Origin: Chloroflexota bacterium | GTDB lineage: Bacteria > Chloroflexota > Chloroflexia > Chloroflexales > Roseiflexaceae | NCBI GenBank assembly: GCA_013388755.1 | Contig: JACAEQ010000135.1 | Location: forward strand, 1-64,000 | Reading direction: 5' to 3' | DNA: 64,000 bases | In this document: one piece after another, positions 35,009 to 42,236 of the stretch | Layout: every line of letters begins with the position of its first letter | Numbering within the stretch: position 1 is the stretch's first letter | Translations under genes and position numbers: made by a program | Notes under the pieces: generated by a model | What the model saw: only the letters and a program-made list of their open reading frames with translations | Database searches by the model: none | Told to the model about the DNA's origin: nothing

Positions 35009-36394
35009 GTGGCAGTTCAGGTCTGGATCGGCGAGAAACCGGAACACGCCAATGAGCGGCGCGCCATTATGGCGCTGGCCGGTGGTCTTGAACGGCTCGA
35101 CGGCCTGTACCTGATCCTGGCCAACTTCAGTGTTGGTGGCCGCAACATTGACCTGGTGGTCATCAAGCAAGACGGCGCCTTCATTATTGAGTTGAAGCAT
35201 TGTGATGGTAAGGTCTTTGGCGATGTCAATGGGCCGTGGTTCGTTGAAGGCTCGAATGGCGAGCGTAAACGTCTCAATCCCGGGCGCAAGAATCCGTACA
35301 ATCAGGTCATCTCGTATTACTACAACCTGATCAATTTTCTCAATGATCGACGAGGCGAGCTTCTCTCGCCGCAGAAGGCCACAACGGTCGATTTCCGTAC
35401 CTGCCGCCGTGTGGTCGTGATTGCACCGACGATCCAGGAAGGGTCGAAGATCGAGACTGATTGGAAGGTCGAACTCAAGGGCCTTGACGAATTGCCTGCC
35501 TACCTGGTTACCGAGCGCTCGACCGAGATCGATCTGACCGACGAGGAGATGTTGCGTATTCCGGAGGTGTTGCACCTCACGCGCTGGCAGGAAATCAACA
35601 CTTTGCTGGCCGGTGTGCTGCCGCGGCTGGAACAGGTGGAAGCCGAACCGGCGCATGCCGAACCGGTGCCGGCTGTGCTGGCCCTGCCGGCGGCGCCGGG
35701 CGATGACACTGATTCGACCACGTCACCCGCGCCACCCGCGCCGGTAGCACCGGCCATGGGGCGCTTCCAGCGGATCTGGAGCACATGGACCGGGCGAGTT
35801 GCGCTGGTATTGAGTCTGGTGGTCGTCGCGCTGATCGGCGTGCTGGTGGCGCAGGCCAGGCCCCTGCCACGCCCCGATCAGCCGGCACAGAGCATGGTGG
35901 TCACGACAAGCCTGCCAGCCGGCGGCGCTGACGCCGGAATGGCCAGTGCCTTCAACGACTGTGTCTGGAGTGGCTTCCAGCCGGTCGGGCGGCGCCTGGT
36001 GGGTGACGGAGCATGGGAAAACGTCGGTGTCGGCGGCAACGCGCCAGGCCTCACGCCCGATGTTGTGGTGACGCTCGAAGAAGTTGGTTTCTGCGAAGGC
36101 CAGATCACCATGACCTGGAGCATGCGCAATAATCTGCGCGATGCCAGTGTGGTGCTGCCGCTGAACGCAGAGAATCTCCAGGTGCGCGACTCGGTCGGCA
36201 CACGGTACCTGCTGGCCGACGAGAAGTCGCGGCCGCGTGAGATGCGCGCCGCCCCTGGCGAACGTGTCCAGGGCAATGCAATCGTGGATCGCCCGGTGAA
36301 CCTGAACGCCCGTACGCTGGTGATTGTGCTGACAGACGAACCATTCGGCGAGACGACCTGGCTGGTGCCGGTGCCGCCATCCGACGTACCGTAA
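35009..36394 (+). CDS. NERD-domain protein with transmembrane segment and extracytoplasmic domain
   Basis: This is a 461-residue protein. Residues about 10-125 resemble the NERD (nuclease-related) domain, with NIDLVVIKQDGAFIIELKH giving the D...ExK nuclease-like core. A Pro/Ala-rich linker (about 210-250) leads to one membrane helix (GRVALVLSLVVVALIGVLV, about 262-283). About 170 residues then follow outside, with two Cys (NDCVWSG, GFCEGQ) that could form a disulphide, and a beta-sandwich-like pattern. The start is GTG with AGGAGG seven bases upstream. NERD proteins have uncertain roles in DNA processing or signalling. The gene stands alone, converging on tatC with a 30 bp gap. The 274 bp before it show nothing clear. 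Confidence 0.75.
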   Translation: MAVQVWIGEKPEHANERRAIMALAGGLERLDGLYLILANFSVGGRNIDLVVIKQDGAFIIELKHCDGKVFGDVNGPWFVEGSNGERKRLNPGRKNPYNQVISYYYNLINFLNDRRGELLSPQKATTVDFRTCRRVVVIAPTIQEGSKIETDWKVELKGLDELPAYLVTERSTEIDLTDEEMLRIPEVLHLTRWQEINTLLAGVLPRLEQVEAEPAHAEPVPAVLALPAAPGDDTDSTTSPAPPAPVAPAMGRFQRIWSTWTGRVALVLSLVVVALIGVLVAQARPLPRPDQPAQSMVVTTSLPAGGADAGMASAFNDCVWSGFQPVGRRLVGDGAWENVGVGGNAPGLTPDVVVTLEEVGFCEGQITMTWSMRNNLRDASVVLPLNAENLQVRDSVGTRYLLADEKSRPREMRAAPGERVQGNAIVDRPVNLNARTLVIVLTDEPFGETTWLVPVPPSDVP

Positions 36395-36424
36395 TCTCGG
36401 CCAGAACGAGTGTGGTAGCGTGTC

Positions 36425-37363
36425 TTACCCTGGCGACGCAGCCGTTGCGGGCCCTTCCTCATCATCTGGACGCTTTGGCACAAAGCGCGCCAGCAGGATC
36501 CCCAGTTCATACAACAGATACATTGGCACCGCCAGCAACAGCAAGTTGTACGGGTCGCCCGTGGGCGTGATGAACGCAGCGATAATGGTAATCACCACAA
36601 TCGCGTAGCGTCGCGTTGCGCCAAGCCGGGCCGCCGAAACCACACCGAGTCGTGCCAGCAGATAGACGATAGCCGGCAACTGGAAGATCAGACCATTCCA
36701 GAGCAAGAGCATCGCCACAGTGCCGATGAAGCTATCAACACGCGGCTGACTGACGATGGTGGTGCCGTCCACACCGAAGCCGAGCAGGAACCCGAGCGCC
36801 GCCGGAACCGTAAAGAACCAGCCGAACGCCACCCCGGCAATGAACAACTCGGTGACGAACGGCAGGGCGATGAACAGGATGCGTTTCTCGTGCGCCAGGA
36901 GACCAGGCAGGAAGAAGGCGACGATCTGATACAGCACGACCGGCATTGCCAGCATGATGCCGACGACCAGCGCCATACGCATATAGGCGAAAAAGACCTC
37001 GCCAGTTTCGATACCCTGCAGTTGCGTACCGGGCGGCGCCAGGTGATGCACCAGGAACGCCGGCAACGGGTCGCCGAGCAGCACCGGGCTGTTGACGATC
37101 CAGAAGCCAATGGCGGTCGCGATACCGATCGCCAGCAGCGCCTTCACCAGGCGGTTGCGCAGTTCGAGCAAATGTGGCACAAATGCCTGCCAGGCATCAC
37201 CGACACTGGAGAACTCGGTAAGGCTGGAGGCCAGATCCTCATCCGGCGCATCGGCGTCGTCTTTGACGAAGAAGCGCACCAGCACGATGACGGCGAGCGG
37301 CAGCAGGATCAGGACTGTCAGGATGCTGACAACAATGATGAGTTGAGTGGGCGTCAGTTCCAT
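36425..37363 (-). CDS. tatC: Twin-arginine translocase subunit TatC
   Basis: TatC is the core membrane receptor for twin-arginine signal peptides. The protein has 312 residues and six TatC helices, with the conserved N-terminal motif WQAFVPHLLELRNRLVKALL (family: HLxELRxRL). An additional N-terminal helix (LIIVVSILTVLILLPLAVIVLV) precedes it, making the protein longer than the typical 250. FFLPGLLAHEKRIL and the FVTELFIAGVAFGWFF segments fit. The ribosome site GAGGG overlaps the tatB stop region. It is co-transcribed with the upstream tatB-like gene, 11 bp away. The acidic, Pro-containing C-terminal tail is unremarkable. Confidence 0.9.
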   Translation of the reverse strand: MELTPTQLIIVVSILTVLILLPLAVIVLVRFFVKDDADAPDEDLASSLTEFSSVGDAWQAFVPHLLELRNRLVKALLAIGIATAIGFWIVNSPVLLGDPLPAFLVHHLAPPGTQLQGIETGEVFFAYMRMALVVGIMLAMPVVLYQIVAFFLPGLLAHEKRILFIALPFVTELFIAGVAFGWFFTVPAALGFLLGFGVDGTTIVSQPRVDSFIGTVAMLLLWNGLIFQLPAIVYLLARLGVVSAARLGATRRYAIVVITIIAAFITPTGDPYNLLLLAVPMYLLYELGILLARFVPKRPDDEEGPATAASPG

Positions 37364-37374
37364 ACGATCGACCC

Positions 37375-38268
37375 TCAGGACGGCGCCTCAACGCCACGTG
37401 CCGGAACCATCGCATCCTCAACGCTGCCGGCAGTACCATTATCCGATGCGAGGACGACCGGCGCAACCGCACCAGGAGCTGGCGCGATTGCCGGCACATT
37501 GTCTGCCGGCGCATGGTCAACGACCGGCGCCTGTTTCTCCTGAGCCATGCGCCGTAGCACCTGCACCCGCAGCCTGGCCAGTTCTTCGGCTATCGAAGCC
37601 ACCTGCCGGCTCAGCGCATCAATTGCCGCCATATCGGCAGAAGCCAGCGTGAGGTCGGAGGCAGCCGGCGGTGGAGCGGCGTCGGTACGCGCGCCGAGCG
37701 CGACGGTCTCGCCACCGGCGATTGTGGCCGGAACAGGGTCAGCCGGTGTCACCGGGTGGGCGTGTTCCGCCACGCGCGCGCGGCGCGCGCCGATGGGCCC
37801 GGGGTCAACCTCAAACTCATCAGGGGGCGCAGCGGCAGGCGTGGTGGCAGCCGGTGGGATATCAGGAGTCGTGCCGGCAGCAGGCGGGCGGATCGCGGGA
37901 TCGCTGCTGGCGACACCGGTTCCGGCGCTCTTCAGATCGATTGCAGATGTACTGGCGACTTCCTGCGCCGACTCCTCAATCAGCTTGCTGGCATCCACCA
38001 GGTCGGAGCGTACCGTCTGCAGATCCTGGCGCACGCTTTCAACCTCGCGCGTCAGTTCGGCGCGCAAGGCTTCCAGCTCAGTCTCGAGATCCTGGCGGGC
38101 GCGCAGGATGAGTGCCGCGTCCGGCGACTGCTGGACCCAGTTACGGATACGCACAACGAACCGGCCAGCCTGGCGCGCGAACTCTGGGAGTCGCTCAGGC
38201 CCGAAGACCAGCAGCATAATGATCAGGATCAGCAGGATTTCGCCTGGTCCAACCCCCAGGAGCTCCAT
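37375..38268 (-). CDS. tatB: Sec-independent translocase protein TatB-like
   Basis: This is a 297-residue protein with the short N-terminal helix and hinge of TatA/TatB (GEILLILIIMLLVFGPERLPEFARQAGRF). The amphipathic helix follows, then a coiled-coil region (LETELEALRAELTREVESVRQDLQ), and a long Pro/Ala-rich tail with a final helical stretch (AAIDALSRQVASIAEELARLRVQVL). The FGPERLP hinge and the long tail favour TatB over TatA; the tail is longer than usual. GAGG is seven bases before the ATG. It forms an operon with tatC. No tatA was found in the window. Confidence 0.82.
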   Translation of the reverse strand: MELLGVGPGEILLILIIMLLVFGPERLPEFARQAGRFVVRIRNWVQQSPDAALILRARQDLETELEALRAELTREVESVRQDLQTVRSDLVDASKLIEESAQEVASTSAIDLKSAGTGVASSDPAIRPPAAGTTPDIPPAATTPAAAPPDEFEVDPGPIGARRARVAEHAHPVTPADPVPATIAGGETVALGARTDAAPPPAASDLTLASADMAAIDALSRQVASIAEELARLRVQVLRRMAQEKQAPVVDHAPADNVPAIAPAPGAVAPVVLASDNGTAGSVEDAMVPARGVEAPS

Positions 38269-38631
38269 AACACGGCCTCAATGTACCGGCGCCGCTGCAC
38301 GTCTTCCATGCGTACCGGGCGTTGTGTCGTCACACGTGAGACACAAGAAAGCGCCACAGCCTGCCGCACAGCGCCGGATGCCAGCCGGACGTATAGCAGC
38401 GCCTGTGGCGCCTCAATACCAGAACGAACGTGGTGCGTCCAGGCAGGGTGGTGTGGAGAGCCACAGGCCCGCCACATGTCCGTTGTTTCGGCGGTGGGGC
38501 GTCGCTCATCTAGCGCGTAAGGACGTAGCGCGCCGTGCCCCGGCAGCGCCGCCGGGGCGTCTCGCTGGAGGTCTCCTCCAGCGGGCGCTCTACACGGTCC
38601 ACCGCGTAACTCGTATGAATAACGTACAGGG
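38269..38631. other. 363 bp gene-free interval between acpP and tatB
   Basis: Both neighbours are on the minus strand. I see no convincing coding region here; frames open across it are shadows without ribosome sites. The half near acpP carries two hairpins (see 38537-38583). The promoter of tatBC should lie in the half near 38300, but no clear hexamers were identified. Confidence 0.6.
38537..38583. terminator. Two strong hairpins downstream of acpP
   Basis: GCCCCGGC/GCCGGGGC (38537-38558, six-base loop) and CGCTGGAGG/CCTCCAGCG (38563-38583, three-base loop) are perfect stems placed 49-95 bases beyond the acpP stop. Neither has a T-run, so if they end transcription they do so as non-canonical or rho-assisted structures. 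They may also stabilise the mRNA 3' end. Confidence 0.4.
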
Positions 38632-38880
38632 TCAGGCCGCCTGCAACTTCTGCTCGATATACGACAGCGCGTCCTGCACTGAAATGATCTTCTCTGCGTC
38701 CTCATCAGGGATCTCGACGCCGAACTCCTCCTCGAGCGACATGATCATCTCGACCAGGTCGAGCGAGTCGGCATTCAGATCCTCGCTAAAGCGAGCGCCA
38801 GGTACAATTTTGCTTTCGTCGACGCTGAGTTGCTCTGCGACGATCTTTCTGAGCCGAGCCTCCATTTCGGGCGAGGGCAT
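38632..38880 (-). CDS. acpP: Acyl carrier protein
   Basis: This is an 82-residue acidic helical protein carrying the phosphopantetheine attachment site in [18 protein letters not shown] (Ser of DSL). It carries acyl chains in fatty acid synthesis. ERL and [12 protein letters not shown] sequences are typical. AGGAG is eight bases before the ATG. nusB lies 53 bp upstream, and fabG, the partner reductase, about 1.1 kb upstream on the same strand with the Asp23-like gene and a MITE between. Confidence 0.93.
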   Translation of the reverse strand: MPSPEMEARLRKIVAEQLSVDESKIVPGARFSEDLNADSLDLVEMIMSLEEEFGVEIPDEDAEKIISVQDALSYIEQKLQAA

Positions 38881-38933
38881 GCGACCACTCCTTTCAACAG
38901 CCAGATTGTGCGAATGCGATAGTGGGTGCGAGC

Positions 38934-39362
38934 TTATCTCTTACGCCGCTCGCGGTAGCGACTGACAACTGTACCCAGGACGCCATTGACAAAACGACTG
39001 GAGTTGTCGCTACCAAACTGCTTGGCCAGCTCAACCGCCTCGTTGATCACGGCCTTAAGCGGCGTTTTCTCATCTTCATCAATAAGGGCCTCGAAGAGCG
39101 CGATACGCAGAATGGCCTTATCAACACCCGGCATCTGGTTCACGGGCCAGCTTGGCGCCGCCTCTTCAATGATCCGGTCGAGATAGGCATGATGCTCCCA
39201 TGCACCAAACACGAGACGCCGCAGGAAGCGCTCCCCTTCTGGCGGAAGCTGTTCTTCATCAAGGCGCCGTGCCACCACCTGGTCAGGCGCGTGGTCGGTT
39301 GCATCGACTTCGAACAAGATCTGGAGCGCGATCGTGCGCACACGGCGCCGCAGACTAGCCAT
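38934..39362 (-). CDS. nusB: Transcription antitermination protein NusB
   Basis: NusB is a 142-residue RNA-binding helical protein that with NusE binds boxA of rRNA operons. Features are the Arg-rich N-terminus ([20 protein letters not shown]), [20 protein letters not shown] and the C-terminal [20 protein letters not shown] with GVLG. The ATG at 39362 overlaps the end of the Asp23-like gene by eight bases; a longer reading from 39407 lies inside that gene. nusB next to an Asp23/YqhY gene is a widespread arrangement. Confidence 0.9.
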   Translation of the reverse strand: MASLRRRVRTIALQILFEVDATDHAPDQVVARRLDEEQLPPEGERFLRRLVFGAWEHHAYLDRIIEEAAPSWPVNQMPGVDKAILRIALFEALIDEDEKTPLKAVINEAVELAKQFGSDNSSRFVNGVLGTVVSRYRERRKR

Positions 39363-39714
39363 CGTCGCGCGTCTTTCCCGCAGATGTCGCCGTGGCAATA
39401 TCCTCAATGGAAACGTTCACTGCCACGACGCGAACGCCGGCCAGTTCAGCGAGCGCCGCCGCCACGGCAGCCTGCGCGGTAGCCGCCAGCCGGTTCAGCC
39501 GGATGCCCGGAGCCGCAATCACGGCACATTCAACCACGACCCCTGACGCACCATTGATCAGCGCCGCGCCGGGGCCGCTGGATACCACCGGTTCCTGGCA
39601 GGTGGGCATCACGCGGGCCAGCCGGATGACACCCGGCACCTCCCGGAGCGCGGCGCGCACCAGTGCAAGCAACGGCGGCATCGCCACCGTCACGTTCCCC
39701 GATGGCTTCGACAC
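39355..39714 (-). CDS. Asp23/Gls24 family envelope stress response protein
   Basis: This is a 119-residue protein of the Asp23/YqhY type: two alpha/beta halves with [23 protein letters not shown], then [25 protein letters not shown] and [13 protein letters not shown], which match the family beta-strand/helix order. The start is GTG at 39714, about ten bases after GAGGAG. The gene precedes nusB with an eight-base overlap, as YqhY does in Bacillus relatives, where it influences acetyl-CoA carboxylase and membrane lipid metabolism; acpP and fabG nearby fit that theme. Confidence 0.75.
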   Translation of the reverse strand: MSKPSGNVTVAMPPLLALVRAALREVPGVIRLARVMPTCQEPVVSSGPGAALINGASGVVVECAVIAAPGIRLNRLAATAQAAVAAALAELAGVRVVAVNVSIEDIATATSAGKTRDDG

Positions 39715-39805
39715 AATCAGCGGACTCCTCGATGCTACGCACCTTGCCGCGGTATTCTAACGTCTTTCAACCGCAGCGTCAAGGTTCGAGTGCCGCCATA
39801 CCTGG

Positions 39806-39956
39806 TGCCTATCCGAAAAACGATACGCATCGTATCATTGCGAAGAGTGTGAGCGACAGCCTGCAGCGAGCGAAGCGAAGCAATCTCCTCTCGCGCCGCT
39901 CGATTGCTTCGCTTCGCTCGCAATGACATCCAACCATCTGGTATTCGGACAGGCTC
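39806..39956. repeat. MITE-like repeat, copy E
   Basis: The left end is TGCCTATCCGAAAAACG and the right end is attcggacaggctc, with the family core between them (ctgcagcgagcgaagcgaag, cgctcgattgcttcgcttcg). It fills the space between fabG and the Asp23-like gene. The first base of the right terminal repeat is the G of the fabG stop codon TAG (39958-39956). Confidence 0.85.
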
Positions 39957-40708
39957 TAATGCATAACCATGCCGCCGTCGACCGTCAGGGTCTGCCCGGT
40001 TATGTAGGCTGCGGCGTCAGAGGCGAGAAAACAGACCAGATTGGCCACGTCCTGCGGTGTACCGAGGCGCCCGAGCGGAATGGCCTCAAGGATCGCGGCA
40101 CGCACCTGTTCGCCAAGTTCGGCGGTCAGTTCCGTCTCAATATATCCGGGTGCGACGGCATTCACCGTAATATTACGTGATGCCATCTCGCGTGCCACGG
40201 CACGGGTGAAGCCGATGACCCCGGCCTTTGCGGCAGCATAGTTGCTCTGGCCGGCATTGCCGATCAATCCGACGACCGATGTGATATTAATGATCCGCCC
40301 GTTGCGCGCCTTTGTCATTGGCCGCAGCACCGCCTTCGTGCAGAGATAGACACCACGCAGGTTGGTATCAATGACGGCATCGAAGTCGTCTTCCTTCATG
40401 CGGAGCAGCAGCGTGTCGCGGGTGATGCCAGCATTGTTCACCAGGATGTCGATCGTGCCGTACTGATCGAGGACGGTTTTGAACAGGCGGTCAACGTCAC
40501 CTGCTTCGCTGACATCGGCCTGCAGCGCGACCGCAGCGCCATCAGCGGCAGCGATGGCTGCAACGGTCTCCGTGGCGGCAGCGGCGTTACCGCGATAGTT
40601 GACGACCACTGTTGCTCCGGCGTTGGCCAGCGTGGTGGCGATCGACCGCCCGATGCCGCGCGATCCGCCGGTGACAACGGCGATTCTTCCCTGGAGAGAA
40701 ATCTGCAT
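39956..40708 (-). CDS. fabG: 3-oxoacyl-[acyl-carrier-protein] reductase
   Basis: FabG reduces 3-oxoacyl-ACP with NADPH in fatty acid elongation. The protein has 250 residues, with VVTGGSRGIGRSIA, ILVNNAGITRDTLL, catalytic Ser in INITSVVGLIGNAGQ, Tyr/Lys in YAAAKAGVIGFTRAVA and the C-terminus ITGQTLTVDGGMVMH. These are specific FabG features (RDTLLLRMKEDDFD). GGAG is seven bases before the ATG. acpP lies downstream on the same strand. Its final TAG lies at the edge of MITE copy E. Confidence 0.93.
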   Translation of the reverse strand: MQISLQGRIAVVTGGSRGIGRSIATTLANAGATVVVNYRGNAAAATETVAAIAAADGAAVALQADVSEAGDVDRLFKTVLDQYGTIDILVNNAGITRDTLLLRMKEDDFDAVIDTNLRGVYLCTKAVLRPMTKARNGRIINITSVVGLIGNAGQSNYAAAKAGVIGFTRAVAREMASRNITVNAVAPGYIETELTAELGEQVRAAILEAIPLGRLGTPQDVANLVCFLASDAAAYITGQTLTVDGGMVMH

Positions 40709-40802
40709 CAGTATGCTCCGGCGCTCGAAATCTGGCCGCGAGTCGCGGCGAAAGTATTGCGGAACCGTGCTTCCGGCAAGCTACGACGTGGCACCAACAG
40801 GT

Positions 40803-41699
40803 TCACTTTTCGGCGATCTGGTACAGTGTTGCGCCATCGATCAGCACGATCGGGCGATCTCGGGCAGATTTGATCGCACCGGGAGTGAATTCGGTCGACG
40901 TGATGACAACACCCTTGTTGCATCCTTCACGTTTCATTTCTTGCAGCAGGCTCTCGACGGCGCCGGGAGCCACCTTGTCGGCCACCGAGAGGCGCAGGCG
41001 CCACGGCTCTCCTTCGCGTTCCATCCAGATGTCAAGATACTTGTCTTTGTCGAGAAAACGGTAATCCTTAAACGTGAACCCCTTCTTTTTGAACAGGTTA
41101 TTGACATACGTGCCGAGTTGCGGCAACGACAGACCACGAATATCGTCGGGAACGCGAATGGCGCCCGGGCGTTCAAGCGCGCCGCCACGCTGCTTCACTT
41201 CCTCGCGCACTGCCCGGTTGCGTTCCTCGATGCGCCCGGCAGTGCTGGCGCCGAAGGTACTGAAGGCAATGAGCGAGAACCCGATGAAGCCACTGATCGT
41301 GAGCCAGGCATCCAGCGGCGTCGTGCCAGGCGTTGTCAGCCCGGCGCTCCCGGTCAGACCCAGCGACGTCTGGAAGATCAGGATCCACAGCAGGCCACTG
41401 GCGATCACTGCACCAATGCATCCGGTGATGAACCCGTGCAGGCCATAATGACGCGGCACGCTCCGCGCCAGCATCAATCCCACACCGACCGGGACAATAC
41501 CGGCGAGGAAACCGGCAATACCGCCGGCAAGCAGCGAGAGTGGCATCAACGCGCCGCCAGCCAGTGCATACAACAACACCGGCAACCAGCGAATCTCACT
41601 CAATCCTTCATTTGTTTCCGTCACAAAGCGCACAATCGGGTTGGCCCGGCGCTCGTTGGTCGGGGATGTCTTCGGTTGGTCGGACACGTCAATACTCAT
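40803..41699 (-). CDS. Membrane protein with Mrr-like restriction-endonuclease-fold domain
   Basis: This is a 298-residue protein. The N-terminal half holds hydrophobic helices around residues 40-80, 88-110 and 132-152. The C-terminal 100 residues have the layout of an Mrr_cat/RecB-like nuclease domain: LPQLGTYVNNLFKKKGFTF (helix), DKYLDIWMEREGEPWRLRLS (strands with Asp), GAVESLLQEMKREGCNKGVVITST and ARDRPIVLIDGATLYQIAEK. The (Q/E)xK that normally follows the Asp is not seen (RLRLS in its place), so catalysis is doubtful. It lies between fabG and nrdR on the same strand. Its role is unknown. Confidence 0.65.
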   Translation of the reverse strand: MSIDVSDQPKTSPTNERRANPIVRFVTETNEGLSEIRWLPVLLYALAGGALMPLSLLAGGIAGFLAGIVPVGVGLMLARSVPRHYGLHGFITGCIGAVIASGLLWILIFQTSLGLTGSAGLTTPGTTPLDAWLTISGFIGFSLIAFSTFGASTAGRIEERNRAVREEVKQRGGALERPGAIRVPDDIRGLSLPQLGTYVNNLFKKKGFTFKDYRFLDKDKYLDIWMEREGEPWRLRLSVADKVAPGAVESLLQEMKREGCNKGVVITSTEFTPGAIKSARDRPIVLIDGATLYQIAEK

Positions 41700-41729
41700 C
41701 TGGTGTTATGAAACCTGTGAGCGTGGCGA

Positions 41730-42188
41730 TCAATGCTCACGTTCGAGTAATTCGTCCACTGCCTCGCGCAATTTGCCGATATCGGCAAACGAACGGTAGA
41801 CCGAGGCGAAACGGATGTATGCGACATCATCAATCTCACGTAATCGCCGCATCACCAGGTCGCCGATCATGGATGATGGGACCTCCGGCTCGTCGCGCGC
41901 CATCAGTTCTGCTTCCACATCGTTGGCAAGCGCCTCCAGCGCCTGTGCCGAAATCGGGCGCCGGTAACATGCAGTACGCACGCCGCGCATCAACTTCTCT
42001 CGCTCATACGGCTCCCGTTCACCATTCTTTTTCACGACCGTGATGCTCACCGACTCGACGCGCTCGTAGGTGGTGTATCGCCGGCCGCACGATGCGCATT
42101 TGCGCCGTCGGCGGATCGACTCGCCACTGTTGAGCTTGCGCGTATCGATCACATCACTGTCAGGATGCTGGCAGTACGGGCACCGCAT
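41730..42188 (-). CDS. nrdR: Transcriptional repressor NrdR
   Basis: NrdR represses ribonucleotide reductase genes. The 152-residue protein has an N-terminal zinc ribbon ([17 protein letters not shown] and [15 protein letters not shown], four Cys) and an ATP-cone domain starting [20 protein letters not shown]. Length and motifs are canonical. It is separated by 30 bp from the Mrr-like membrane gene downstream. The upstream region has a TATAAT-like element and a direct repeat (42213-42236). Confidence 0.95.
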   Translation of the reverse strand: MRCPYCQHPDSDVIDTRKLNSGESIRRRRKCASCGRRYTTYERVESVSITVVKKNGEREPYEREKLMRGVRTACYRRPISAQALEALANDVEAELMARDEPEVPSSMIGDLVMRRLREIDDVAYIRFASVYRSFADIGKLREAVDELLEREH

Positions 42189-42212
42189 GGATGGCTGACC
42201 TTGTTTTGCTGC

Positions 42213-42236
42213 GCACTATAGCAGAGCATTATAGCA
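42213..42236 (-). promoter_or_regulatory. Tandem GCAnnATAGCA repeat over the likely nrdR promoter
   Basis: GCACTATAGCA (42213-42223) and GCATTATAGCA (42226-42236) are direct repeats with a 13 bp period. On the minus strand the second contains TATAAT (42233-42228), about 40 bases from the nrdR ATG. This could be a promoter overlapped by an operator; it does not match the spacing of published NrdR box pairs, so autoregulation is only a possibility. Confidence 0.35.
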
